Part shown: piece by piece, positions 40,715-50,960 of the stretch
How the letters are laid out: every line of letters begins with the position of its first letter
Numbering within the stretch: position 1 is the first letter of the stretch
NCBI RefSeq assembly: GCF_025698545.1
Contig: NC_068570.1
Coordinates: 59,601,924 to 59,665,923, forward strand
DNA: 64,000 bases
Direction: 5' to 3'
Source: Gossypium raimondii
Lineage: Eukaryota; Streptophyta; Magnoliopsida; Malvales; Malvaceae
The notes under the pieces: model-generated
Databases searched by the model: none
What the model saw: only the letters and a program-made list of their open reading frames with translations
Told to the model about the DNA's origin: nothing
Made by a program: the position numbers and the translations under genes

Positions 40715-42058
40715 TGTTGGGTTTTTTTTTTACCTGCTCGTTCCTTGTATTGTTAGAATGAAATGGATTTTCTACTTGGGCCATGGGGAGATTTTGGGCC
40801 CGACATTGGTAGCTTAGTATGGTCCATAAAATGGTGGCATATTTTACAAAAACATTCCTATTGTTCGGCTAGGATAACTCTTCAACTAATCTCTTTAATG
40901 AAGCTATGAGTCTATCGAATAAGGATTGAGTATTTATCATTATCTTTTAAACTGTTTGAAGTTGTTTGGGAACTTGTTTAGGTATTCTTTGGAGAGTGTA
41001 TTGATTGTATTGTGGGGTATTTGGGTGAGTGATTTGTGACAACTAGGGTCGGTATTGGGGTTGCAATTACTTCTTTGTGTAAGGGTAGATTGGGCTTAAG
41101 CCAATAGATAATCCGAACGATTGTTGAATAAAATCATTCACTAGGCGAGGCTCTGCAAATGTATGACTGTTGTGTGGGAACTGTGTTAATGATATCATGT
41201 GTTAATTCTCTCCCTACTTTTCTTATTGCGTTACTTTGCATTTAATATTTCTATTTGTTTCTACTTTAATAATAGTTAGAATGAAATTCTTTTTCAAGTG
41301 CAAACCGAATGCTTTTTCAAATGGTATCAAAGCGGATTTAAAGAGTTGTTTGAAGGTGATCCTTTGTTTGGTTTGCAACTATGGAATTCATAAGAGAAAG
41401 TAGTTTAATTGGTCGATAGCAGTTGATACTTGGTTCAAAAAACTTGCATATTAGAAGGCTCGTATGAGAGCTTTCATTATGTCTAGTAATGAAGCTACTT
41501 GGGAAGCTAATGAAGATGAGTGGACTCAACCATTGTGACGGTTACTGATGGCACCACACATCCAAATGATTTCTTCTTGTGAATCAACAAATGAAGTATA
41601 GACTATTTTGCAAAATAACATAAAGGGAATGTTACTGTCCAAATTTTGACTACCAACTTCAAAATTTTAAAATGTTTGAAAATTAAACTATTTCTGAGTT
41701 TTATGCAAGATTACGTGAGATTTATTACGAGGCTTTCTATCTTGGTGATCATTTTTCTGAGAATAAATAGGAGTTTAAAGCTTATCAAAATTCTGTTGGA
41801 TGGACTCTTGCATCAACTTATAAATAGGCTGCTTGGGCGTTGTTTAGAGAACAATTTTGGAGTGTCTTTGTTGATAGCTTTGTTGTGTTTTCTTTATGGT
41901 TATTTTGTAACACTCTTTTGATTGTATTATGAGGTATTTGGGTAGGTGATTTGTGACAATTAGGGTTAGTATTGGGGCTATAATTACTTCTTTGTGCAAG
42001 GGAATATTAGAATTAAGCTAATAGGTGATCCGGATGATTGTTGAATAAAAACATTCAA
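40715..42058 (+). mobile_element. Decayed Ty1/copia retrotransposon
   Basis: LTR about 40715-41319: starts TGTTGGG and ends CA, then TGGTATCAAAGC at 41322-41333, the usual copia primer-binding site (initiator tRNA-Met, one mismatch). 41340-41890 is a broken gag: with frame changes it reads RMRAF, WEA.EDEW, and at about 41680 TISEFYARLREIYYEAFYLGDHFSENK, the copia gag-polyprotein (UBN2-type) pattern. 41900-42058 repeats 40990-41150 of the LTR (TATTTGGGT.(A/G)GTGATTTGTGACAA), so it is a fragment of the other LTR. pol is absent. Several stops; inactive. Confidence 0.75.
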
Positions 42059-42059
42059 T

Positions 42060-42181
42060 GCAGAAATGATCAATTTACTTTTTAATCTAACATATAAGGA
42101 CTAATTTGCCCATTTTCTTATTAGAGAGGGCAAAATGTAATCTAACTGTTAGTTCAGGGACTTCCATGATACTTTTACCTT
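42060..42181. mobile_element. MITE (family A), right half only
   Basis: Shows GATCAATTTACTTTTTAATCT, ACTAATTTGCCCATTTTCTTA and the terminal CTTCCATGATACTTTTACC. The left half is missing where it meets the copia fragment. 42182-42662 is the promoter and 5' leader of ELOF1; nothing else seen there. Confidence 0.5.
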
Positions 42182-42662
42182 TGTCTACCTGTAACGATAA
42201 ATAAAATCCCGGAAAAAGTTCCCATTTTTCACACTTCACGCCAATCGGAATCAATCTCTGGTAATTTCAAATTTTCAGTTTGTTTTTGTTCATCTATGAA
42301 ATTCAAACCTTAAATTATTTATCCATTCGTTTATTTTTTTCAAATAGAATTTTATTTTATTTTTTGGATAAATATGATTGATATTTTCATTATCGATTTG
42401 AATAAGCCTTTGAAATTCGCTTCAATTTTATTTATTTTTTCTGTTGCGTTTTTCTTCCGGAGAAAGAAAATTTGAGAAAATAGATTTTTTTTTTTTTTGC
42501 TGCTTAACCTGATTATCTATCTTTGAAAAGAAAGCATCGAATGATTTGCTAGGGTTTGAAATTTGAATCTGATTTCTGGTAAGAACTTTAAATTTGTTGC
42601 AAAATTCTGGAAATTTTCATGCTGATTTTGGTTGAAATTTGATGTGTTGAAGGGATTTAAGG

Positions 42663-44314
42663 ATGGGAAAGAGGAAATCAAGAGCAAAGCCTGCTCCTAA
42701 GAAGCGAATGGATAAGCTTGATACCGTTTTCAGTTGTCCCTTTTGTAACCATGGCACCGGTGTCGAATGCCGCCTGTAAGTATAAACTTCTTTTATTTGT
42801 TTTTTTCTTTATGAGGAATTTTACCCTTTGTTTCATTTAATAACTAAGGGGATTTTGAAACAAAATCTTCTATTTGATGATTAGGAAAGGAATGGCTTGA
42901 TGTTTGTCTATATGATCATTAGAATTTGTAGATTATTTTTTTATGAAGATTGAATAGAAAATATTAGGGTAATTGATCCGAACGTCTTCAAGCTATAACC
43001 TAGATTTTAAATTGGACCCTAAGCTTCAAAATGTTCTAAATTCTAAGTGAGTCTCAAAGGATAAGTATCGCATTAATCAGGCTCTAACATCAGCTTGCGC
43101 ATTAATGGCCAGCTTAAATCTGATGTAGTGCAGGGGCGAAGGCAAAGGGTGCAGGCGATGACTTTGGCCCCCAAAAAGTAGTAGATTTGCTATTTAGCCC
43201 CTTAAAATTTTATGAAATTACATATTAATATAATGATAAATTATACTTTGGCCCTCTCTAAAGCAATTTTCCGGCTTTCCCTTGATGTGGAGTACATATA
43301 AAACATGGTATCAAATTTTAAACATTACCTAATATATGAACCGCTTGAATTTGACACTGTTAAAAAAAATTGTCATAAAAATTTAGGAGGCTTTTTTTAA
43401 ACATGTCAAAGAGAAGATGTTCATGGTATAGGTATAAATGTGTTTAAAATTTCGTTCACGTCAGATCCAAGCTAACATTTAATGCCCTTATGTTGATGGA
43501 AGGATGTGATTGATACAATATTGATACTTTAATAGCTCTCTATTAGAATGTTTTAAAGTTTGGGGACTAATTTAAAATTCAAGTCATAGTTTGGGATGTT
43601 TGGTGTAATTAATCCAGAACATTAATGAAAGATGTTATGGTTGTGTTTACAGGGCAATGCCAGCAAATTTTTTTAGGTGGGGCCGAAATTAAATTGTAAT
43701 TTGTACGATAGTAAAAATGCAATTTCATCATTTTAATAGCTTATATCTTTATAATTTTTAAAGGATTAAATCAAATTTTTATCATTTTTAAGCGGGCCAA
43801 AGTGCAATTTTACCTTTATTAATGTGAAATTTTAAAATTTTTAAAGTGCCTAAATGGAAAATTTTTCATTTTAGACACCCCTGTGTGTTTACTAAGTTGT
43901 TGGTGTTTATCTATTCCAGTGACATGAAGAACTTGATCGGCGAAGCCTCATGCCGGATTTGCCAGGAAAGCTTCAGCACTGTTATAACAGGTACTTATGA
44001 TGCTGTTTAACTTTTGTAATTGTGATGAAAAACTATGTTGGGCATCCATGTTTTTAACTCTTCTATGTTTATTTTTTGTTTCTCTGTTTGCAGCTTTGAC
44101 AGAAGCAATAGACATGTAAGTGCAATTGATCCGGTGTTTACTCGTTGTTTCCCTCATTTGATCTCTCTTGTATGTTTATTCTTTCTCATGACTTTCCAGA
44201 TACAGCGAGTGGGTCGATGAATGTGAACGGGTTAACAACCTTGAAGACGATGATGGAGACCAAGACGAAGGTTTCATGCCTAGAAAACGGGTTTCGACCT
44301 GCGATTGGGATTAG
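42663..44314 (+). CDS. ELOF1: Transcription elongation factor 1 homolog (ELOF1)
   Basis: Four exons: 42663-42775, 43920-43990, 44094-44115, 44200-44314; 321 nt, 106 residues, all GT-AG. Small zinc-ribbon protein that rides with RNA polymerase II and helps elongation on chromatin and transcription-coupled repair. Visible: basic start [20 protein letters not shown], zinc ligands C25-x2-C28 (CPFC) and C49-x2-C52 (CRIC), then [21 protein letters not shown] and a short acidic tail. The tail is modest compared with the long Glu runs of some plant orthologues; it ends [12 protein letters not shown]. Exon 3 is only 22 nt. The first intron (1.1 kb) contains two family-D repeats. Confidence 0.92.
43128..43890. 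repeat. Two family-D repeats in ELOF1 intron 1
   Basis: 43128-43275 (CAGGGGCGAAGGCAAAGG ... TTTTCCGGCTTTCCCTTG) and 43650-43890 (GCAATGCCAGCAAATTTTT ... CATTTTAGACACCCCTG). The second shares GGGGCCGAAATTAAATTGTA and CCTAAATGGAAAATTTTTCA with 27173-27445. Confidence 0.5.
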
Positions 44315-44651
44315 CAATTACCATAACCAGGTATGTTTTAGAACTTGCTAAGCCTGTAATTATGTTAGCTCCCATGACCAATCATTCTTATTATGCTGAT
44401 ATGCACATTCAACAGCATCTTACAATGAATAGTCTAAGTGATTGATTGAATGGTGAAGGAGCCACATGGTTGAAGAGATATTCTATGTTTTCGTTTTGTA
44501 TGAACTATAATGCATGTTGATGTAATGCAAATATTACTATGACCTATTAGGCATGGTATTGGATGGATATTTGCAACTTTTAATTATATTATCTACTAAT
44601 TATTCGAACTTTGCTATCCAAATCCAATAGATGATAATTTTTGTTAGATAT

Positions 44652-45039
44652 TGGAGTGGTAAAAGTACCACGAAGGCCCTTGTGTTAGAAGTCAGATAGC
44701 ATTTTGCCCTTTTACTCAAAAAAATGGCCAGATTAGTCCTTGCACATTAAATCAAAGAACAAATTAATCGTTTCTATTAAAAATTTTCATCTATTTATAC
44801 TATAAAAAACTGGTATGGCTGATGGAATAACCAGATAGTGGCATATGTCATGCCACGTGTATCCCATGTTGATGTCCAGGGATAAGTTTTTAACAGTAGA
44901 AATGAATGGAATTTTTAATAAAATGACCAGTTTGCTCTTTGATCTAATATACAATGATTAATTTGCCCATTTTTTCAGTAGAGGGGGCAAAATGCAATCC
45001 AACTTCTACTACATGGGCCTCCATGGCACTTTTACCATA
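44652..45039. mobile_element. MITE (family A), best-preserved copy
   Basis: Terminal inverted repeats: GGTAAAAGTACCACGAAGGCCC at the left and, in reverse complement, GGTAAAAGTGCCATGGAGGCCC at the right. The palindrome continues inward (GCATTTTGCCC / GGGGGCAAAATGC; ATTAGTCCTTG; AAAAACTGGTATGG). About 390 bp, no ORF. This copy defines the family seen also at 2619, 4015, 9745 and 42060. It lies between ELOF1 and the VOZ pseudogene; the rest of 44315-45254 holds no gene. Confidence 0.75.
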
Positions 45040-45254
45040 CTGAAGTCTTTTAAATATTTGAATTCTTGGTTATTAGTTTATAAGAGCTTGACTAGGTTTT
45101 CTTTATGATGAAAACCCGAAGAAAGGACTGGTGAGCATGCAGAAGCTCCCACTTCTATTAGTTAAAATGCTTCAGCATATATAGAACTAGATGAATAGAT
45201 TCAGCTACTTTGGATTTTATCCGAATTCCTTCGGTTATGTTAGATAATAACTGC

Positions 45255-45990
45255 TTACAGTGTTGACTGGATAATAACCACATTCGGAGTGGAATAAGGA
45301 TTTCCGACACCAACCTTCATACTAATCTTAGCCCTTCCTGTGACGCAGCACTTGTTATTGCATGGGAACTCCACCGTGAGTTTTCCCATCTGTGTCTGTA
45401 TCATTCGCTGATATCCCCTTTGCGCTTTTCTTACCATCAACAAGCTTCGATTCCAACCTATACAAGGCACGAGCATCACATTTGTTGATTTCATATTCGT
45501 AATAGTGCCACTTGAAACGGTTCAGTGTCTGTGGATCCATATAATATGATCTCTTCAGTCCTTCGAATTCATTCATGACTTGCTTTCTGGACATGCAAAC
45601 CACGGCCGTTGTAATCTGTGAAAGACCTGTTTTCTGTTCCCTCTTTTGAACGATGTTCATCGAAAAAGAGTCATGAACCGAAAGATCAAAGAGCTCTGCA
45701 ATCACACTGTAAATGATAAGGTTGCCACTAGAACCAAGTAAAGCTATATCGAACAAGACATACCAGCAGCATTCCATGGAGACTTTGCAGTTGCAGCTCC
45801 CTCACATTCAGGTATCCTGGCATCCCGTGTCTTAGCACCTAAAGCAAGCCATCCTTTGAGGCCAATCCGACCAGTTCGTAGAACAGTCCCAAGTTAATCG
45901 ACACTCCATCGACTTCTGAAGGCAGTGAGTCTTTGCAACTATCGATTATCGGAAAAGCCACACTCGTGTTGCCCCCTATTCACTCCGTAA
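45255..45990 (-). pseudogene. VOZ1: VOZ transcription factor pseudogene fragment
   Basis: Degenerate internal piece of a Vascular plant One Zinc-finger gene. On the minus strand about 45990-45764 reads GLFYELVGLASKDG...[17 protein letters not shown]; a 68-bp GT-AG intron follows at 45696-45763; then ELFDLSV, a damaged stretch where the conserved ETIREW..FFDKPRRAFESG region should be, and [48 protein letters not shown] frameshift near 45370 moves the rest (MGKLTVEFP...VGVGNPYSTPNVV) to another frame. A Cys of the zinc-binding DACALYR segment is Arg here (CDARALYR). The N- and C-terminal parts of VOZ are absent. The retained intron shows a DNA-level copy, not a retrocopy. VOZ1 versus VOZ2 not resolved. 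Confidence 0.85.
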
Positions 45991-46429
45991 CCCTGTAGAA
46001 ACATATCGACTATCAAGCTCGCCAATGAATGCCTCTTTTTCCACGTAATTAAGTGAAAAACAGAACCGTACGAATAACTTCAGAAAAAAATGAAAGATAA
46101 ATGGTTAAATCAACCATTATTTCTTTTGATTTAATACCGTAAATAAGTTTTAAATTATGTCAAATTAAAATAAAAGGATTAAATTATAAATATTTTTCAT
46201 AAAGAAGAATAAAAATAAAATTCGACCATTAGAAGAGCAGGGTGACCTCGATGTTTGTCGTAGCCTAAAAACACATTTGGGTAAATAATTTGAATAAATA
46301 ATCTTGAGTTATTTAATGGATTATTATTTGATTTAAAAAATCGTTATGTGTCTTATTTATTTAATTTTTATTTTAAAATATTAATTAAGGTTATTTGATA
46401 AATTTTAAGTTTATTTGTGGAGTTAAAAA

Positions 46430-47240
46430 TATTAATTGTCATTATATCAATAAAGTTATAAAATATACAACACGTGGTAGTATTTGAATTCGATTATGGA
46501 ATTAAAATTTTTACGGTGTTTCAAATATTAACCCATTTAATAATTCATATTGTTTTTATTTTTATTTTCAATTTTATTTTATTTATCATTTTTAATAAAA
46601 CCCAATATATAAAATATATAGGGTTTATATATTATCTGGTACTTGAGTTTGGTTTTAATATTTAATTTGGTACCTATAACAAACACCATCATGTGGCCTA
46701 ATTAATGTTTAATACGTGAGCTCCCGTAAAAAAAACATATGTATTTAATTGGGACATGAAAAAGTTCAGATACAAAATTAAACATTGAAGCCAATTTTAG
46801 GTACGTAATTGGGACAAAAGAAACTCGAGTATCAAATTGAAAAAACTCAAATACCAAATTGAAATATAAAAAACCCCTCAAATATCGAATTAAACATTAA
46901 AACCAAATTCGGGTAACAACAATAATAACAATAAATCAATGGCCAAAAAGAAAAGACAAAGATAGAACCCTTTTCCCAAAACTTCACTTAAATTCACATG
47001 TTTCCAATATTATTATCATAGAACATAAAAATATAATAAAAATAAGAGAAGATGAGGCTGACCCAATCATTTTAAGGCCTAAATTGAATGCAATAATCAA
47101 ATTAAATTGTAGATTAGATACCATTTTAAGCAACCTTTAACTTCTACTCATAAAATTGTCCTAATTTCCAACATGTAGAGTCAAATCTTGTATAAATTAT
47201 TTTCTTTTTAAAATTGAGTTTGTGTTTTTAATTATAAATA
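46430..47240 (+). repeat. Direct repeat, left copy (flanks DUF599 gene)
   Basis: Shares with 50220-50960, in the same order and orientation: GTGGTAGTATTTGAAT / GCGATAGTATTTGAATC, CAAATATTAAC.C.(A)TTTAATAATT, AATAAATCAAT(G/T)GCCAAAAAG, AAGA(G)AAGATGA(G/C)GCT, and GCAACCTTTAACTTCTACTCATAAAATTGT. The DUF599 gene sits between the copies. Rest of 45990-48263: AT-rich, no gene seen. Confidence 0.6.
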
Positions 47241-48263
47241 TTTGCATAAAAAAGTAGAGATGTTTTATTTCACTCAATTAATGAGTGGGTCAAACAATTA
47301 ATGGTTGAATCGAAAACTAATAATTTATTCGGTTCATTATTTAAGAAGTGAGAACGACTTTAACCTATAAAACCGTTTCAATCTCGAAAGAATTTGTTAT
47401 ATATATTTTTTAAAATTAACCTTTTAATATTTTAGTTTCTTATTAAAATTCATATCAGTTATATGTTTGTTATATATTTGGTTGTAATTGTAAAGTTGAA
47501 ATAGTGAAAAGTTGAATATTTTATGTTCAAATCTCTTTTTTATATATATGTACGTATTTTTCTTGATTTATCAAATAAATACCCTCAAAATAATATTTGT
47601 TACCTTGTAAAAGAATTTTTTTTTTTGGTAATTTCCTAAGGAAATCAGGATTCAACCATAGTTGCCACCAATTCAGTCAATATCTTAATATGGTAAAGAT
47701 AAATAAATATTTTTAATTATAAATTAAAGTAATATTTTAATATACAAAATAAACAAACCCATTTAACTTGAAATTAAAGGTATCAAAATTATACATAAAT
47801 TTTGATCTTGTACGATTTTATACATAAAATTATGGTTTGATTCAATTTTCACGAATTACTAATATTATCAAATGAGTACCATTTGACGTTAATATATTAC
47901 ATATACAAACAATTATATTAATTTAATATGAAAATAAATGTATGTATTCATTTTCATAAATGCGTACAATTAAATCAAAAACAAAGTTTTGTGTACATAA
48001 ATGTACAAAATCAAAATTCATGTATCAAGTTACACATTAGACCAAAATTTATGTATAAATTTAATATTTATCCCCGAGTTGGAAGAATAATTAGGAAAGA
48101 AAGTTGGTAAGTTACAAGGCATTGATTGTGAATGTCCCTTGTACAACAAGTTACAATCCAAAAATTCCCAGGTTATACCAATCCATCAATTGCTACATAT
48201 ACTCATCACAATCATTTTGAAAACTGAATTCAACCCAAAATTGTAATAGAAAAATAAACCCAA

Positions 48264-49586
48264 ATGGCTTTCGAAAAGGAGAATCTTGATTTGATTTTAG
48301 TCCCTGCTGGTTTGCTCATCATGTTTGCTTACCATCTATTCCTTTTATATAGATACATACATCGTCCTCACACAACAGTGATCGGTTTTGAAAATACCGA
48401 TAAAGAAGCTTGGGTCGAACGAGTATTGCAGGTAATGGTTACTCCTTTTTTGAACTCGATCAACGCATCTTTTATTTTAGTTTACGTTTTCGTCATTCTA
48501 CTTTAAAAAATTACAAAATAGTTATTAAATTATTTAAAAGTTTTTATTTAAGTCATTAGATTGTTAAATTTGTTTTTCAAAATGGTCTGGCTAGCAAAGC
48601 TACGAACGACGATTCGACAATCGATGCGGTAGTTTAATAATTATCGACGAGTAAAAGAACACACCTTAAATTCAAGTCAAGCTAACGTTCACTGTCAAAA
48701 TTGAAAAATAAAACTGTTTGAATTTTAATTCGCAAATTCGTGACATCAAAATTATTGTATGAAAAAAACTAAACTGCAAAAGGGATAAAAAATAAAAGCT
48801 TTCGATTGGTGCAGGTGGTACAAATAAAAAAAGTCATGCAACAGCGATGCTAACATTCCAATGACCTAAATAAAATATTTCGAATAGTTTAATGACCAAA
48901 ACGTAAACTTGTTAATAATTTAATGACGAAAACGTAAATTTATTAATAGTTTAGTAATCTTGGTGTAGTTTTTCTTTTTTTTTCTTTTTTTTTTTGTTGT
49001 TCACCATGTGTTTGATTTATTGCCTTCTTCATTTTTGTAGGCTGATAAAGAAGCTATTAGCAATGCTCTAACAGTCATTGCGTCGAACACCTCAGCTGCA
49101 ACCTTTTTATGCTCAGTTTGTTTAACACTAAGCTCTTTAATCGGTGCTTGGCTCGGGAATTCATCAAATAATTTCTTCGTAAGCAATTTAATCTATGGAG
49201 ATACAAGGCAATCCACGATGTCAATCAAATATATTTGCATTTTAACTTGTTTTTTCATTGCATTTTGTTGCTTTGTTCAATCGGCAAGGAACTTTGTTCA
49301 TGCAAATTATTTGATAACTACACCCAATTGTGAAGTACCGATGGAAACTGTGAAATTAACTGTTCTTCGAGGTGGTGAGTTTTGGTCACTTGGGCTTCGA
49401 TCACTCTATTTTGCTCTTGATTTGATTCTTTGGTTTTTTGGACCAATCCCAATGTTTGTTTCTTCAGTAATCATGGTGTTTATCCTTTATTATCTTGATA
49501 CAAACACTAAACCATTGCATTACCATCAAAATCTAAACACCCATAAAGCTTCTTCAACAAGTAATTGTTCGGTTGCCCAGTATTGA
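48264..49586 (+). CDS. DUF599 family membrane protein
   Basis: Two exons, 48264-48431 and 49041-49586 (714 nt, 237 residues), phase-0 GT-AG intron. Unknown-function family of plant integral membrane proteins. Starts MAFEKENLDLILVPAGLLIM; hydrophobic segments at about 8-30, 72-95, 115-140 and 178-205 suggest four membrane spans; the family pattern HLFLLYRYIHRPHTTVIGFE, WV.R, AISNALTVIASNTSAA, and ARNFVHANYLI is all present. The C-terminus is short and hydrophilic (LNTHKASSTSNCSVAQY). The last ~100 bp of coding sequence is repeated in tandem downstream. Complete by length and frame. Function not known. Confidence 0.9.
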
Positions 49587-50050
49587 TTTTTTTTTTACAA
49601 TCAGGTACATGTCCGTTTTATAGTTTATTTTCAAGTTCGAGGTTATCATTCTCAACAATCATGGTGTTTATCGTTTATTATCTTGATACAAACTAAACCA
49701 TTCCATCCTCATCAAAATCTAAACACCCATAAAGCTTCTTCAATAAGTAAATTTTTTTTTTACATCGAGTCCATATCCGTTTTATAATTCATGTTCAGGG
49801 TCAGAGTTATCCTTTTCAATAATTATGGTGTTTATCCTTTATTATCTTGATACAAACACTAAACCACCGCATCACCATCAAAATCTAAACACCTATAAAA
49901 AGCTTCTTCAACAAGCAATCATCATGATTTAGTTGCCCAATGTTGATTTTTTTACGTTAAGCCTATATCTATTTTACAGTTCATATTCAGGGTTAGGGAC
50001 TGTTCCTTTCAACGATATTACAATGTTCAGAGTTCGGGACTGTTCATATT
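49471..50050 (+). repeat. Tandem copies of the DUF599 3' end
   Basis: The stretch coding for the gene's last ~35 residues plus 3' flank recurs: TCATGGTGTTTATC(C/G)TTTATTATCTTGATAC starts at 49471 (in the gene), 49659 and, with one mismatch, 49823, so spacings are 188 and 164 bp. Each copy continues ATCA.AATCTAAACACC(C/T)ATAAA and ends TCCGTTTTATA...TTCA. A shorter echo, (A)GGGACTGTTC, repeats at 49995 and 50035. The downstream copies have frame-breaking changes and no start, so only the first is coding. Confidence 0.8.
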
Positions 50051-50219
50051 TTTCTTTAAAGTGTTGTATATTTGTATAAATTTTGATATATTTGTATATT
50101 CGGTTGCATTGTGTTGATATAAAACAAAAGTTGATTTTGAGTTTGATTGATATGAATTGAATCAATTCGAGTTTAAAAACTTCACAAGTAGGGTTAAATA
50201 CACGACATATACCTTTCAA

Positions 50220-50960
50220 GGTTTAATAAAAATAGAAAATTAAGATTTTTTCATAAAAGACATGCGATAGTATTTGAATCCTACTTGTGAAATTAATTAT
50301 CAAATATTAACTCTATTTAATAATTTATGATATATTTATGGGTAAACTACAAAATAGTCATCCAACTATTATTTTTTCGATTTAGTTCTAAAATATTTTA
50401 TTTCAAAAAGTAGTGATTAAATCGAAAAATTTAATAGTTAAATGATCAAAATAGAACTAAAGGCATAGTTGGACGACTATTTTATACTTTTATCCTATAT
50501 TTATTTTCAAGTTCATTGTTCTTTTCAAAACTCTGATATATAAAATAATAATAAATAATAAATCAATTGCCAAAAAGATTTCAAAGATTTTTCAAGTTCA
50601 AACTTGTTTCAAGTCGGCTCGATCTAGCACAAAAGGTTGTTTTTCAGTTCAAAATATTAATAAAATTTTTAAAAGTATATTTTTTATATTAATATTTATA
50701 ATTAAATTTAAAATTAAATAAATTTTAATTATTTAAATTTAATTCCAACCAATCAAAACAGTAAATTAAATTATTATTATTCTAAAATATAAATGTAATA
50801 AAATAAGAAAAGATGACGCTTCATCCAATTTTAAGGGACTAAATTGAATACAATAACCGAAACTAAATTATAGATTAGATATTTTAGGCAACCTTTAACT
50901 TCTACTCATAAAATTGTACAGCCAAATAAAATATTTGTTTTAAATTGAGTTTTTTTCTTA
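50220..50960 (+). repeat. Direct repeat, right copy (flanks DUF599 gene)
   Basis: Counterpart of 46430-47240; see there for the shared blocks. Its right part (50650 onward) is also the left arm of the inverted repeat, so one sequence occurs three times: about 47030, 50790 and, inverted, 52080-52260. Confidence 0.6.

Noticed and set aside
46474-46665. 63-residue hydrophobic frame in AT-rich DNA
   Set aside because: Phe/Ile-rich composition is what AT-rich sequence gives by chance, and it lies in a repeated flank.
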